A stretch of 64,000 bases of DNA from JAWLHU01 sp049324875 (GCA_049324875.1 JBMONC010000058.1:16750-80749); one strand, 5' to 3'. Positions 1 through 8,832 are shown, counted from the first letter of the stretch. Translations and numbers: made by a program. Notes: generated by a model from the sequence alone, not told the origin.

Positions 1-777
1 GGCCAGGAGCACATCTCCAACACCTTCCCGCAGCTGGCGGTCTACCGGGCGCTGGGCTGGGAGCCGCCCCGCTTCGGTCACCTCAACCTGCAGCTCAACC
101 CCGACCGGACCAAGATTTCCAAGCGGCGGGGCGCCGTCTACGTGGGCGAGTTCCGGGAGATGGGCTACCTGCCGGAGGCGATGGTCAACTTCCTGGCGCT
201 GCAGGGCTGGAACCCGGGCGACAACCGGGAGGTCTTCACCTTCGACCAGCTGGTGGAGGCCTTCTCCGTTGAGCGCTGCACGGCGGCCAACGCCGTCTTC
301 GACCTGCAGAAGCTGGACTGGCTGAACAGCCTCCATATCCGACAGCTGGCCCCGGGCGAGCTGGCTCGCCGGTCTCTGCCCGTGCTGATCAGGGCGGGGC
401 TGCTCCCCGCTGAGCCAGACCCTGCGGCCCTGGCGAAGCTGGAGGGGATCGTCCCGCTGATCCAGGAGCGCTTGAAGCGGCTGGATGAGCTCCCCGACCT
501 GGTCGACTTCTTCTTCCGGAGCCCCGCCCCCGCCGCCGAGCCGGTGGATGCGGCTGCCTGCGCCGCCGCCCGGGAGCGGCTGGCCGCCCTGGAGGACTGG
601 ACCGCAGCGGCCATCGAGCATGCGCTTCGGGGCTTGGCGGCGGAGCTGGGCCTCAAGCCCGGCGAGCTGTTCATGCCGGTGCGGCTGGCGGTGAGCGGCC
701 GCCGGGTGACGCCCCCGCTCTTCGAGACGCTGGCGGTGCTGGGGCGCGCGGAGGCGCTGCGGCGGCTGCAGGTGTAG
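1..777 (+). CDS. gltX: Glutamyl-tRNA synthetase, C-terminal part (5' end outside window)
   Basis: The frame is open from base 1 and ends at TAG 775-777, so 258 C-terminal residues are present. It charges tRNA-Glu (and tRNA-Gln in organisms that use GatCAB) in the cytoplasm. The class I signature loop is visible as KISKR (residues 37-41 of the fragment), preceded by a GHLNLQL stretch, and is followed by the helical anticodon-binding region with an MGYLPEAMVNFLALQGW segment typical of GlxRS. A separate gatCAB operon at 25.3 kb is consistent with a non-discriminating GluRS making Glu-tRNA-Gln. Only the discriminating/non-discriminating status is uncertain. Confidence 0.93.
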   Translation, partial: GQEHISNTFPQLAVYRALGWEPPRFGHLNLQLNPDRTKISKRRGAVYVGEFREMGYLPEAMVNFLALQGWNPGDNREVFTFDQLVEAFSVERCTAANAVFDLQKLDWLNSLHIRQLAPGELARRSLPVLIRAGLLPAEPDPAALAKLEGIVPLIQERLKRLDELPDLVDFFFRSPAPAAEPVDAAACAAARERLAALEDWTAAAIEHALRGLAAELGLKPGELFMPVRLAVSGRRVTPPLFETLAVLGRAEALRRLQV

Positions 778-831
778 CTGTTCTGGCGATTTCGGTTATG
801 GATTTCCCCGCGGAAAAGGGCTGTTCAAGTG

Positions 832-860
832 TTGCGCGGAGCAATCGGACATGTTATAGT
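832..860 (+). promoter_or_regulatory. Promoter of tRNA-Ser/tRNA-Lys copy 1
   Basis: TTGCGC (832-837), 17-bp spacer, TATAGT (855-860), ending about 63 bp before the first tRNA. The same -35 and -10 hexamers precede the second copy, which supports a functional sigma-A-type promoter. Confidence 0.65.
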
Positions 861-922
861 ATGTCCTGCGCAAGAGGACGGGGTCCTGACTTCTTGCTCT
901 CATCGCGTCATGCATTCAGCCT

Positions 923-1013
923 GGAGAGATACCCAAGTGGCTGAAGGGGCGGCTTTGCTAAAGCTGTAGGGGGCGCAAGTCCCGCGAGGGTTCAAATCCC
1001 TCTCTCTCCGCCA
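923..1013 (+). tRNA. tRNA-Ser (anticodon GCT), copy 1
   Basis: 91 nt including an encoded CCA. The acceptor stem GGAGAGA pairs with TCTCTCC, the anticodon loop is TTGCTAA (GCT, reads AGC/AGU), a long variable arm GGGGGCGCAAGTCCC is typical of class II tRNA-Ser, and the T loop TTCAAAT is present. Confidence 0.96.
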
Positions 1014-1044
1014 GAGGCGCCGTGTTTGGTGGCACGGCGCACAT

Positions 1045-1120
1045 GGACCGCTAGCTCAACTGGCAGAGCATCCGACTCTTAATCGGACGGTTGAAGGTTC
1101 GAGTCCTTCGCGGTCCACCA
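1045..1120 (+). tRNA. tRNA-Lys (anticodon CTT), copy 1
   Basis: 76 nt including CCA. The acceptor GGACCGC pairs with GCGGTCC. The anticodon loop CTCTTAA gives CTT, reading AAG. It starts 31 bp after tRNA-Ser, so it is probably cotranscribed. In the duplicated unit the pair keeps the same order and nearly the same spacing. Confidence 0.96.
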
Positions 1121-1198
1121 ACCCAGAGAAGCGCCTGGCTGCCAGGCGCTCTCTCTTTTGCCTTGGATTCGCCGGGAGTGGGGCTGTCCGTTTCTTTG

Positions 1199-1409
1199 CC
1201 ACGGATTACACGGATTACACGGATAAAACAAATACATTATAAAAAATGTGGGTGGTACCCTTTTCATCAGTGGTGCTGGTGCGAAGCACCGCACCCATGG
1301 TGGAAAATTACGTGGTGTGCCTAGTCCTGCTCATCGTGCTACGTTACCTTATTATAGATTTATGTTTTTAAATCCGTGTATATCCGTGTGTATCCGTGTA
1401 TATCCGTGG
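1199..1409. repeat. Dispersed ATTACACGG element, copy 1
   Basis: The left end has three CACGG units (1199-1225). The interior carries the family core, including a GGTGC-GAA-GCACC hairpin near 1276-1300. The right end is a degenerate set of inverted TATCCGTG units ending in CCGTGG at 1409. It fills most of the 437-bp gap between the two tRNA pairs; nothing coding is apparent there. Confidence 0.75.
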
Positions 1410-1494
1410 TAAGATCATGGACCCCATTATTGTGGATGACCCAGCATCATCGGAGTAGCGAAAAATGATTCCATTCCCCCCAGCGAATCCACTG

Positions 1495-1524
1495 TTGCGC
1501 TGACGGCGCGAGGCATGGTATAGT
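1495..1524 (+). promoter_or_regulatory. Promoter of tRNA-Ser/tRNA-Lys copy 2
   Basis: TTGCGC (1495-1500), 18-bp spacer, TATAGT (1519-1524). It has the same hexamers as copy 1 with one extra spacer base. Confidence 0.6.
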
Positions 1525-1557
1525 AAGTCCTGCGCCGTTTCAAGCGGCTGCAGCTTT

Positions 1558-1648
1558 GGAGAGATACCCAAGTGGCTGAAGGGGCGGCTTTGCTAAAGCT
1601 GTAGGGGGCGCAAGTCCCGCGAGGGTTCAAATCCCTCTCTCTCCGCCA
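1558..1648 (+). tRNA. tRNA-Ser (anticodon GCT), copy 2
   Basis: 91 nt with encoded CCA. Same sequence and fold as the copy at 923-1013. Confidence 0.96.
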
Positions 1649-1682
1649 AAGGCGCCGTGTTCTGGTGGCACGGTGCTGATAC

Positions 1683-1758
1683 GGACCGCTAGCTCAACTG
1701 GCAGAGCATCCGACTCTTAATCGGACGGTTGAAGGTTCGAGTCCTTCGCGGTCCACCA
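1683..1758 (+). tRNA. tRNA-Lys (anticodon CTT), copy 2
   Basis: 76 nt with encoded CCA. Same sequence and fold as the copy at 1045-1120. Confidence 0.96.
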
Positions 1759-1896
1759 GAGATGAACAGAGCAGCGCACGCGGGTGCGCTGCTCTTTCGA
1801 TTTTGCCCTGGCCCACAGAATCTTTCCAGCATGACCGCCTGATGGTGTGTGAATGCTATGACCAAAGATCGGTTGTGATGACAGGGAGGTCGTAGC

Positions 1897-2412
1897 GTGC
1901 GGAAGTGGTGGGCGGCAATTCTGCTCGTGGCCTTGCTGACCGGAGGGTGCATGGGGGGTGGCGGTCAGCAGCAGCCCCAGCCGCAACAGGCTCCGGAACC
2001 CAGCGATGAGAAGGTGGAGGAGGCCGTGGAGAAGGCGCTCCACGAGGATGAGATGAAGGATTTCCTCCGCACCCAGGTGCGCGCCCAGGCCGGTACCGAG
2101 ATGCTGGAGATGGCGCTGGACACCCAGGAGGGGAAGAAGGCGATCGAGGATGCGCTGAAGAGCGCCATCGGCTCGCCGGTGGGCGAGCAGGTGATCCAGA
2201 AGAAGGTCACCGAGATGATGGAGGACCCGATGGTGCGGACGCAGATCCAGACCGTCATCCGCCAGACGATGATGGAGATGCTGGCCAAGGGCGCCGAGGG
2301 TCGGGAGGGTAAAGACCAGAAGGGCAAGGAGAAGGGGAAGGAAAAGGAAAAGGGAAAGGAAAAGGAGAAGGGCGGCGGCGGAGGCGGCGGAGGAGGCGGC
2401 GGCGGCAGTTAG
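1897..2412 (+). CDS. gerD: GerD-like spore germination lipoprotein
   Basis: 171 aa with a GTG start preceded by GGGAGGT. The N-terminus has a basic residue, a hydrophobic stretch and the lipobox LTGGC (Cys about residue 18), so the protein is likely lipid-anchored. The middle is an acidic/amphipathic helical region with recurring patterns such as EGKKAIEDAL and EDPMVRTQIQ that match the GerD family, which clusters germinant receptors in the inner spore membrane of Bacillus. The tail is low complexity: alternating K/E/G followed by a run of 12 Gly. The family call rests on these motifs and length (GerD is about 185 aa). Its stop overlaps the stop of the convergent gene by 3 bp. Confidence 0.7.
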   Translation: MRKWWAAILLVALLTGGCMGGGGQQQPQPQQAPEPSDEKVEEAVEKALHEDEMKDFLRTQVRAQAGTEMLEMALDTQEGKKAIEDALKSAIGSPVGEQVIQKKVTEMMEDPMVRTQIQTVIRQTMMEMLAKGAEGREGKDQKGKEKGKEKEKGKEKEKGGGGGGGGGGGGS

Positions 2413-3986
2413 GACTCCTCCGGCTCCCGGGCTGAAACAGCAGGCCGGTCCACCTCCGGCTTCGGCATGAGGCCGTCGGCCTCCAACGCCTCAAGCAGCT
2501 CCCGGTAGTGCTGTCCGTCGACGATCAGGTCGGTGGGGGTCAGTTCGCCGATCACGTAGCGGGCGGTGCGGCGAGAGGCCTTCACCTGCTGGGCGAGCAC
2601 GGGGTCGGCGCAGCGCAGGAGCATCACCTCCTGCAGGTAGACCTGTCCATAGGCCCTCGACCAGGCCCCCAGGTCGAAGGCGACGTTCTGCGGCACCCCG
2701 GTGGCCGACTGCCGGCGCAGGAAGTCCAGGAGTTCACTGCCCGTCATGCCCGCCTTCAGCGCCCGGTAGACCGAGGGCTTGGAGAGCCGGTAGGTCAGGG
2801 TCCGGTCGGTCTGACCGACCAGGTCGGCCGTCAACTCCAGCTTCCAGAGCACCTGGCTGACCACCGGGCGGTGGACGATCACCTCGAAGGTGGCCTGCAG
2901 CAGCAGCGGGGCCAACCCCTCGGGCGGAGCCTCCTCGGCGGGCTCCTGTCCCGAGAGGATGGCGCCGCCCGCCCGGGTGAGCCGGCAGGTCAGATCGGGA
3001 GACTGCTTGTGCTCGCCCGGCGCCTCGCCCAGGTCGAAGAGCCCCATGGGCGCCAGGAAGGTGGTCAGGTGGTGGCGCAGCCGGAGGAGGAAGGAGCCCC
3101 GCTGGCTCGGGTTGATCAGCGGCTCCAGCTCATCCACCAGCCGGTCCACCGAGACCCACTCGTCGCCCACCGAGCGGATGACGGAGAGAAAGGTCTGCAG
3201 GTCCTGGTAGAAGTACCGGTCCTGCCAGTACCGGAACAGGTCGAGCCGCTTGGCGCCATCCCGCTGCTCCACCCAGGAGGGCAGGTCGTCCGTGGTACGG
3301 AGCCTGCCCTCCTCCCGCGCGATCAGCCGCCGGTCGAGGCAGTAGCCGACCAGCATGCCAAGCGGCTCGGGGTAGCGCCCGGCCACCGACTCCTCCTCCT
3401 CCGAGCCGGGCATCAGCAGATCCAGCAGCGCTCGGAGGTACCGCTTGAAGATCTGCCCCTGCTGGGTCAGGGTGATCTCATGGGTGTGGACATAGGCGAG
3501 GAAGCGATGGACCTCCTCCAGCAGGCTCCGCTGCTGCGGGACCGGTCGTACGGGGGTGCCGCCCAGGCTGAGCCGGGCGATCATCTGCCGGTTGAGGATC
3601 TCGTCCATCGCCTGCATCAGGTCGGTCGGGATGAAGAAGACCTGCCGGTAGTTCTGGGAGCGCAGGTAGATCAGCCCGCGGTGCTGCAGCTCCTCCAGCG
3701 CCCGGGCGGAGGACTTGCGGCGCTTCCCCGAGAGCAGCCCGACGATCTGGTGGCAGAGCTCGACCGTCACCCCCTGATCCCCGCCGTTGAAGTAGACCAC
3801 CTTGAGGGCGGACCACTCCTCGTCGGAGAGCCGGCCCAGCGCCTCCTGGAGCTGGTCGCGGCTGAGCAGGCGGGCAGCGATCTCCCCCTCCAGGGAGGAT
3901 CGGTCCCCCGCCTCCAGCCCATAAGTGGAGAGGATGCGCCGGAACTGGTCCGCCGGGGTCTGTGCCAGCGACTCCTTCAGCTGCAT
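2409..3986 (-). CDS. Helicase-associated protein, partner of XPB-like helicase
   Basis: 525 aa from ATG 3986, chosen because GAGGTGAG sits about 7 nt upstream; an alternative ATG at 4022 would lie inside the helicase gene. No helicase motifs are present. The N-terminal 150 residues contain winged-helix-like segments (RLSDEEWSALKVVYFNGG; RALEELQHRGLIYLRS). The C-terminal quarter (EVIVHRPVVSQVLWKLEL, YRLSKPSVYRALKAGMTG) resembles the domain found at the N-terminus of XPB proteins. It begins 7 bp after the helicase stop, so the two are translationally close and probably form a complex. The function is inferred from this pairing; no catalytic residues are recognised. Confidence 0.7.
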   Translation of the reverse strand: MQLKESLAQTPADQFRRILSTYGLEAGDRSSLEGEIAARLLSRDQLQEALGRLSDEEWSALKVVYFNGGDQGVTVELCHQIVGLLSGKRRKSSARALEELQHRGLIYLRSQNYRQVFFIPTDLMQAMDEILNRQMIARLSLGGTPVRPVPQQRSLLEEVHRFLAYVHTHEITLTQQGQIFKRYLRALLDLLMPGSEEEESVAGRYPEPLGMLVGYCLDRRLIAREEGRLRTTDDLPSWVEQRDGAKRLDLFRYWQDRYFYQDLQTFLSVIRSVGDEWVSVDRLVDELEPLINPSQRGSFLLRLRHHLTTFLAPMGLFDLGEAPGEHKQSPDLTCRLTRAGGAILSGQEPAEEAPPEGLAPLLLQATFEVIVHRPVVSQVLWKLELTADLVGQTDRTLTYRLSKPSVYRALKAGMTGSELLDFLRRQSATGVPQNVAFDLGAWSRAYGQVYLQEVMLLRCADPVLAQQVKASRRTARYVIGELTPTDLIVDGQHYRELLEALEADGLMPKPEVDRPAVSAREPEES

Positions 3987-3993
3987 GGGGGGC

Positions 3994-5682
3994 TCACCTC
4001 GCTGCGAGGAAATCCTCCGCATGGGAGATCTGGTACCGGTAGCCCTGCTCGGTGAGGAAGAGCTGCCGCTTGGCGGCGAACTCCTGGTCCCGGGTCTCCC
4101 GGGTGACCAGCGAGTAGAAGTAGGCCGGGGAGCCGTCGGCCTTGGGCCGCAGGATGCGGCCCAGCCGCTGTGCCTCCTCCTGCCGGGAACCGAAGGTGCC
4201 GCTCACCTGAATCGCCACCGTGGCGTCGGGCAGGTCGACGGCGAAGTTGGCCACCTTGGAGACCACCAGCAGCTTGATCTGCCCCGCCTTGAACCGGGCG
4301 TAGAGCTCATCCCGCTCCCGGGTGGGAACCTGCCCGGTGATCAGCGGGGCGCCCAGCTCCCTGGCCAGCGTCTTGAGCTGATCAAGGTACTGGCCGATCA
4401 CCAGGACCATGTCGCCCTCGTGGCGCCGCACGATCTCGTGGACCAGCGGGTTCTTGGCCGGGTTCTCCGAGGCGATCCGGAACTTGGCCCGGTCCTCGGC
4501 CACGGCGTAGCGGAGGCGGAGCTCCTCGTGGAGCGGCACCCGGATCTCGTGGCAGGTGGCGGTGGCGATGAAGCCCTGGCGCTCCAGCACCTTCCACGGC
4601 ACATCGAAGCGCTTGGGGCCGATCAGGGAGAAGACATCCTCCTCCCGGCCATCCTCCCGGATCAGGGTGGCGGTCAGGCCCAACCGGCGCCTGGCCTGGA
4701 TCTCCGAGGTGACCCGGAAGACCGGGGCCGGCAGCATGTGGACCTCGTCGTAGATGATAAGCCCCCAGTCCCGGGCGCCGATTAACTGGTGGTGGGGCAT
4801 CTCATCGGTGCCGGCCTCCCGGTAGGTGAGGATCTGATAGGTGGAGACCGTCACCGGCCTGATCTCCTTGACCTCGCCGCTGTACTCGCCGATCTGCTCC
4901 CGCGGCAGGGTGGTCTTGTCCACCAGCTCGTCGATCCACTGCCGCACGGCGGTGATGTTGGTGGTGAGGATCAGGGTCTGCTGCTGGACCGCTTCCATGC
5001 TGCCCATGCCGACCACGGTCTTGCCCGCCCCGCAGGGGAGGACGATCACCCCGCTGCCGCCCGCTGCCGAGCCGCCCTTGTAAAAGGCCCGCACCGCCTG
5101 CTCCTGGTAGGGGCGCAGGGCAAAGGGGCGCCCGCTCAGGGTGACCTCCCGCAGCTGGAAGGGGAGCGCCGCACCCTCGGTGTACCCGGCCAGGTCCTCC
5201 ACCGGGAAGCCGATCTTGGTCATCGCCTGCTTGACATGCCCCCGCCTCTCCGGGTCGACCACCAGGCCGTCCGCCCGCTGCTCCAGCAGGAAGGGGCGCA
5301 CCTGCTGGTTGTGCCAGACCTCGGTCAGCACGAGGGGGTCGGCAGCGCGGAGGAGGAGGGTGCCGTCCGGATCCCGCACCAGCTGCACCCGGCCGTACCG
5401 GGCGACATAGTCGACAATATCCTGCCGGAGCGACTCGGGAATGGGGAACTTGGAGTAGCGGCTGAGTCCGTCCAGGATCTCCCGGGCGGTCAGGCCGCTG
5501 GCCGCTGCGTTCCAGAGGGAGAGCGGTGTGATGGCGTAGGTGTGGATGTGCTCCGGGCTCTTCACCAGTTCGGCAAAGGTGGAGAGCAGATCCCGGGCCT
5601 CTTCAAAGGCCGGGTTCATCACCTCGAGGAGAACCGTGCGGTCACTCTGCACGATCAGCGGGTTGAGCGGCTGGTATTCCAC
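3994..5682 (-). CDS. XPB/Ssl2-type superfamily 2 DNA helicase
   Basis: 562 aa from GTG 5682, supported by AAGGAGG 7 nt upstream. Residues 1-190 form an XPB-like N-terminal domain (PLNPLIVQSDRTVLLEV). The helicase core carries Walker A LPCGAGKT (about residue 215), Walker B DEVH in IIYDEVHMLP, motif III GLTAT, an XPB-type RED triplet just after it (LIREDGREED), and motif VI QRLGRILRP. XPB homologues unwind or translocate on dsDNA in repair; bacterial members are ATP-dependent 3'-5' helicases. DEVH instead of DEAH is normal for XPB. It shares an operon with the downstream partner protein. Confidence 0.9.
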   Translation of the reverse strand: MEYQPLNPLIVQSDRTVLLEVMNPAFEEARDLLSTFAELVKSPEHIHTYAITPLSLWNAAASGLTAREILDGLSRYSKFPIPESLRQDIVDYVARYGRVQLVRDPDGTLLLRAADPLVLTEVWHNQQVRPFLLEQRADGLVVDPERRGHVKQAMTKIGFPVEDLAGYTEGAALPFQLREVTLSGRPFALRPYQEQAVRAFYKGGSAAGGSGVIVLPCGAGKTVVGMGSMEAVQQQTLILTTNITAVRQWIDELVDKTTLPREQIGEYSGEVKEIRPVTVSTYQILTYREAGTDEMPHHQLIGARDWGLIIYDEVHMLPAPVFRVTSEIQARRRLGLTATLIREDGREEDVFSLIGPKRFDVPWKVLERQGFIATATCHEIRVPLHEELRLRYAVAEDRAKFRIASENPAKNPLVHEIVRRHEGDMVLVIGQYLDQLKTLARELGAPLITGQVPTRERDELYARFKAGQIKLLVVSKVANFAVDLPDATVAIQVSGTFGSRQEEAQRLGRILRPKADGSPAYFYSLVTRETRDQEFAAKRQLFLTEQGYRYQISHAEDFLAAR

Positions 5683-5877
5683 GATTCCCCTCCTTCCGTC
5701 CGGGCCATATCCCACCGCTTGTTGGCTAGGCGGTTCCTAAACAGAGTACGTTCGTTAAGCCATGAGTCGAATCCTGCCAGCGGGTGGTGGAGGATAATGC
5801 AACCTTCAGCCCGAACCCTTACGGCGGCACGCGAGAACTCTCGGACAGAGAGCACCCGAAGGTTGAAGGAGGACTTC

Positions 5878-8793
5878 ATGGAGTACTGGCGTGGCCTCTC
5901 CCCGGCGCTGGTGAGAGGGTTCGGTCTACTGGCGGGCATCCTTGTGCTTCACTTCCTGTCACAGCGGTTGAACCAGCCCATCGACTGGCAGGCGGCGGTG
6001 CTCTACGGCACGGTGCTGGGCATCGCCATGCGCTGGCCGGTGATCATGCCCCAGACCGGCGTGCGGGTGATCCTGATCGCCGGGCTGCTGATCGAAGCGG
6101 TCTGGCGGGGTGGCCTCCTGACCGGTTACACCCTGATCCTGGTGGAGTTCGGGGTGCGGATGCTGGCCCTGCACACCGCCTACCGGCTCTGGGAGTGGTA
6201 CCGCCCCCTGATCATCCTGATCACCCTGGGGGCCGCCTGGGGACTGTCCGAGCTGGTCAAGTCGCCCCATGCCATCCTCTGGGAGGGGCTGCGCACCGAC
6301 GCCTCTGCCTTCACGTTGGCCTACGGCTTCTGGATCCTGCTCAACCTGGCCTGGGCAATCCTGCGGGCCCCGGTCCGCCAGCGGCCCGCCAGCCTGCACT
6401 TCCTCTACATCATCCGGCAGACCTGGTGGACACCGCTCCTCTTCGTCCTGGTGGGCTGGATCATGACTCTGGTGGACAGCTTCCCCTACCCGCTGACGGT
6501 GCCGGCGGCGCTCCTCCTGCTCTGGCTGCAGAGCGTGGTGGGGCCGGTCTTCACCACCCTCCACCAGGACCGGGCGGTCGCCAGCCTCCTCCGGCTGGCG
6601 CCCTGGCAGGCCCCCCACCAGCGCTCCCAGGCCCACCGTGTGATGCGGATGGGCCACGCCCTGGGGCAGGCGCTCCACCTCTCGGCCGATGAGCTGCGCA
6701 GCATCGGGTATGCATCCCTGCTGCAGGATGCCCTGGTGGAGTCGGAGGTCTCGATCCCGCTCTGGTACCCCTTCCCGCCCGGACCGGAGGAGGTCGCCCG
6801 GCTCCGCCGGTACAATGAGGCCGTGGTCCGCCGGATTGAGCAGGACGGCGTCCTGCAGGATGTGGCCAACCTGATTCGCTACCGCTACGCCGCCTACGAC
6901 GGCCGCGGTTACCCCCCGGTCAGCGGCGATGCGATCCCGATGGCCGCCCAGGTGCTGACGGCGGCCAATGCCCTGGTCTACCTGACCTTGCCGGAGGGGC
7001 GGGGCCTCTCCCCGGAGCAGGCGGTGGAGTGGATCCGGACCCATGCGGAGGCCCGGTTCCAGCGGGAGCTGCTCAACGCCATGCTCTCCACCCTGATGGA
7101 GATGGGGGCCGGGCAGGCGAATGTGGAGGGGCTGCCCCAGGCGATCCGGCAGCTGCAGAACCTGGTGGGCGGTTCCGAGACCAACTCGGTGATGCGGTTG
7201 GGCTTCCGGCGGGTCCTGATGCAGCTGCGGGGCCGCACCGGCCTCCTGCCCGAGCTGCCCGACGAGGTGCAGGCCGTGGCCCGCCTCTCCACCATCCTGG
7301 CGGGCAGCCAGAGCCTGGATCAGGCGGCCCAGGTGCTGGTGCGCTCGGTGGGGCAACTGATGAACGCCAAGACCGCCCTCGCCCTGGCGGATGACCAGTC
7401 CGGCGACCTGAACATGCGCTTCCGGGCGGTGCATGACTTCCGCTTCGTCGAGGTGATCGGCCGGCAGATCGCCGTACAGGGCGGGCACATGAGCCGCGCC
7501 CTCCTGAGGCAGGAGCCCACCCAGCTGGTGGACCTGCTGGAGGCCACCTCACCCCTGGCCCAGGAGATCGCCCGGGTGGAGGGCATCCACTCGGTGCTCT
7601 TCGTTCCCCTGGTGAGCCAGGGGAAGTCCATCGGGCTGCTGATGGTGGGCTTGACCCGCCACCACTGGTTTACCCCGCGAGAGGTGGGCCTCATCCATCT
7701 GATGTCCGGCCTGGCGGCCACGGCGATGGAGCGGGCCCGGCTGATGGGAGAGCTGGAGGAGCGGGTGAAGCACATCTCCGACCTGAAGGCCTTCACCGAC
7801 ACGCTGCTGGACAACCTGTCCAAGGCGATCATCGTGGTCGACCCCGAGGGGAATCTGACCCTGGCCAACGCCGCCGCCCACGACCTGTTCGGCCTGCTCG
7901 ACCGGCGGGGGGCGCCCCTGCCCCCCGAGCTGCAGGAGGTCTTCCCCATCCGGCGGGCCCTGGCCGGGGAGAGCACGGGGGATTACGACCACCCCTGGCG
8001 CTCCCTGATCCTCTCCTGCCAGGTCGATCCGCTGCTGGACCGGTCCGGCACCCTGCTGGGCGTGGTCTGCCAGGCGAGGGATGTGACCCAGGTCCGGCAG
8101 ATGGAGGAGCGGTCCAACCGGCTGGAGAAGCTGGCCGCCATTGCCGAGCTGGCCGCCGGCGCAGCGCACGAGATCCGCAACCCGCTCACCTCGATCCGGG
8201 GCTTCATGCAGCTGCTCCAGGCCCAGGGGCGGGAGGGGCAGGCCGAATACTTCCAGATCATGCTGAACGAGATTGACCGGATTGATGCGATCATCCGCGA
8301 TCTGCTGCTCCTGGCCCGCCCGGCGCGGGTAAAGCGAATCCCGACCGACCTGGGCGCGGTGGTGGACGAGGTGCTGCTGCTCCACCAGTCCCAGCTGGAG
8401 CGCCGCTCCATCGCCGTCGACCGGCTGATCGAGCCCGGCGGGCCGGCCCTGCTGGACCCGAAGATGTTCCGCCAACTCCTGCTCAACCTGATCATCAACG
8501 CCGTCCAGGCGATGCCCTTCGGCGGCCGCCTGACCATCGTGATCACCCGGCTCGACCCCGAGACGCTGGTGCTCCAGGTCGCGGACACCGGCGTGGGGAT
8601 CGCCCCGGAGAACCTGAAGCGGCTCTTCGATCCCTTCTTCACCACCAAGGAGGAGGGGACCGGTCTGGGGCTGGCGCTCTGCCACAGCATCGTGCAGGCC
8701 CACGGCGGCAACATCGAGGTGGAGAGCAAGCTGGGCGTAGGCACCACGTTCACCGTTACCCTGCAGGCCGGAATGGAACAGGTGGCATCATAG
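5878..8793 (+). CDS. Membrane sensor histidine kinase with degenerate HD-GYP, GAF and PAS domains
   Basis: 971 aa from ATG 5878, preceded by GAAGGAGGA; the same frame stays open upstream but has no other good start. About eight membrane segments fill residues 1-230. Residues 245-400 look like an HD-GYP remnant: YDGRGYP is kept, but the metal-binding HD is replaced (LLQDAL). A GAF domain follows (about 470-615), a PAS domain (about 630-740, AIIVVDPEGNLTLANAA), HisKA with AAHEIRNPLTSIRGF (about 760), and HATPase_c with an N box (NLIINAVQAM), DTGVGI and GTGLGLAL. It is an orthodox kinase without a receiver and no regulator adjoins it, as is common for sporulation-type orphan kinases. The signal is unknown. 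Confidence 0.88.
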   Translation: MEYWRGLSPALVRGFGLLAGILVLHFLSQRLNQPIDWQAAVLYGTVLGIAMRWPVIMPQTGVRVILIAGLLIEAVWRGGLLTGYTLILVEFGVRMLALHTAYRLWEWYRPLIILITLGAAWGLSELVKSPHAILWEGLRTDASAFTLAYGFWILLNLAWAILRAPVRQRPASLHFLYIIRQTWWTPLLFVLVGWIMTLVDSFPYPLTVPAALLLLWLQSVVGPVFTTLHQDRAVASLLRLAPWQAPHQRSQAHRVMRMGHALGQALHLSADELRSIGYASLLQDALVESEVSIPLWYPFPPGPEEVARLRRYNEAVVRRIEQDGVLQDVANLIRYRYAAYDGRGYPPVSGDAIPMAAQVLTAANALVYLTLPEGRGLSPEQAVEWIRTHAEARFQRELLNAMLSTLMEMGAGQANVEGLPQAIRQLQNLVGGSETNSVMRLGFRRVLMQLRGRTGLLPELPDEVQAVARLSTILAGSQSLDQAAQVLVRSVGQLMNAKTALALADDQSGDLNMRFRAVHDFRFVEVIGRQIAVQGGHMSRALLRQEPTQLVDLLEATSPLAQEIARVEGIHSVLFVPLVSQGKSIGLLMVGLTRHHWFTPREVGLIHLMSGLAATAMERARLMGELEERVKHISDLKAFTDTLLDNLSKAIIVVDPEGNLTLANAAAHDLFGLLDRRGAPLPPELQEVFPIRRALAGESTGDYDHPWRSLILSCQVDPLLDRSGTLLGVVCQARDVTQVRQMEERSNRLEKLAAIAELAAGAAHEIRNPLTSIRGFMQLLQAQGREGQAEYFQIMLNEIDRIDAIIRDLLLLARPARVKRIPTDLGAVVDEVLLLHQSQLERRSIAVDRLIEPGGPALLDPKMFRQLLLNLIINAVQAMPFGGRLTIVITRLDPETLVLQVADTGVGIAPENLKRLFDPFFTTKEEGTGLGLALCHSIVQAHGGNIEVESKLGVGTTFTVTLQAGMEQVAS

Positions 8794-8799
8794 AAAAGG

Positions 8800-8830
8800 G
8801 CCCCGCCGGTCAAGGCGGGGCTTGTCTCAT
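8800..8830 (+). terminator. Rho-independent terminator after the sensor kinase
   Basis: 8-bp stem GCCCCGCC / GGCGGGGC with a 6-nt loop, followed by TTGTCT. It starts 7 bp past the stop codon. Confidence 0.8.
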
Positions 8831-8832
8831 AT

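Larger units (their letters stand above)
832..1758 (+). repeat. Tandem duplication of a promoter-tRNA-Ser-tRNA-Lys unit
   Basis: Two units are offset by about 635 bp. The two tRNA-Ser copies and the two tRNA-Lys copies appear identical, and the promoter hexamers plus the following GTCCTGCGC segment are conserved. The rest of the upstream DNA has diverged. A 211-bp ATTACACGG-type element lies between the units. Confidence 0.8.

Noticed and set aside
1199..1409. CRISPR-like short tandem units (ATTACACGG)
   Set aside because: Units are direct tandem repeats of about 9 bp without regular unique spacers, and they form inverted ends of a dispersed element. No cas genes are present.
2508..4055. 515-codon plus-strand frame
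   Set aside because: Complement of the helicase-partner gene, with shadow composition and no ribosome site.
4789..5877. Long open frame upstream of the sensor kinase on the plus strand
   Set aside because: It is antisense to the XPB helicase gene, which has clear motifs and a good ribosome site. The kinase begins at ATG 5878 with GAAGGAGGA.
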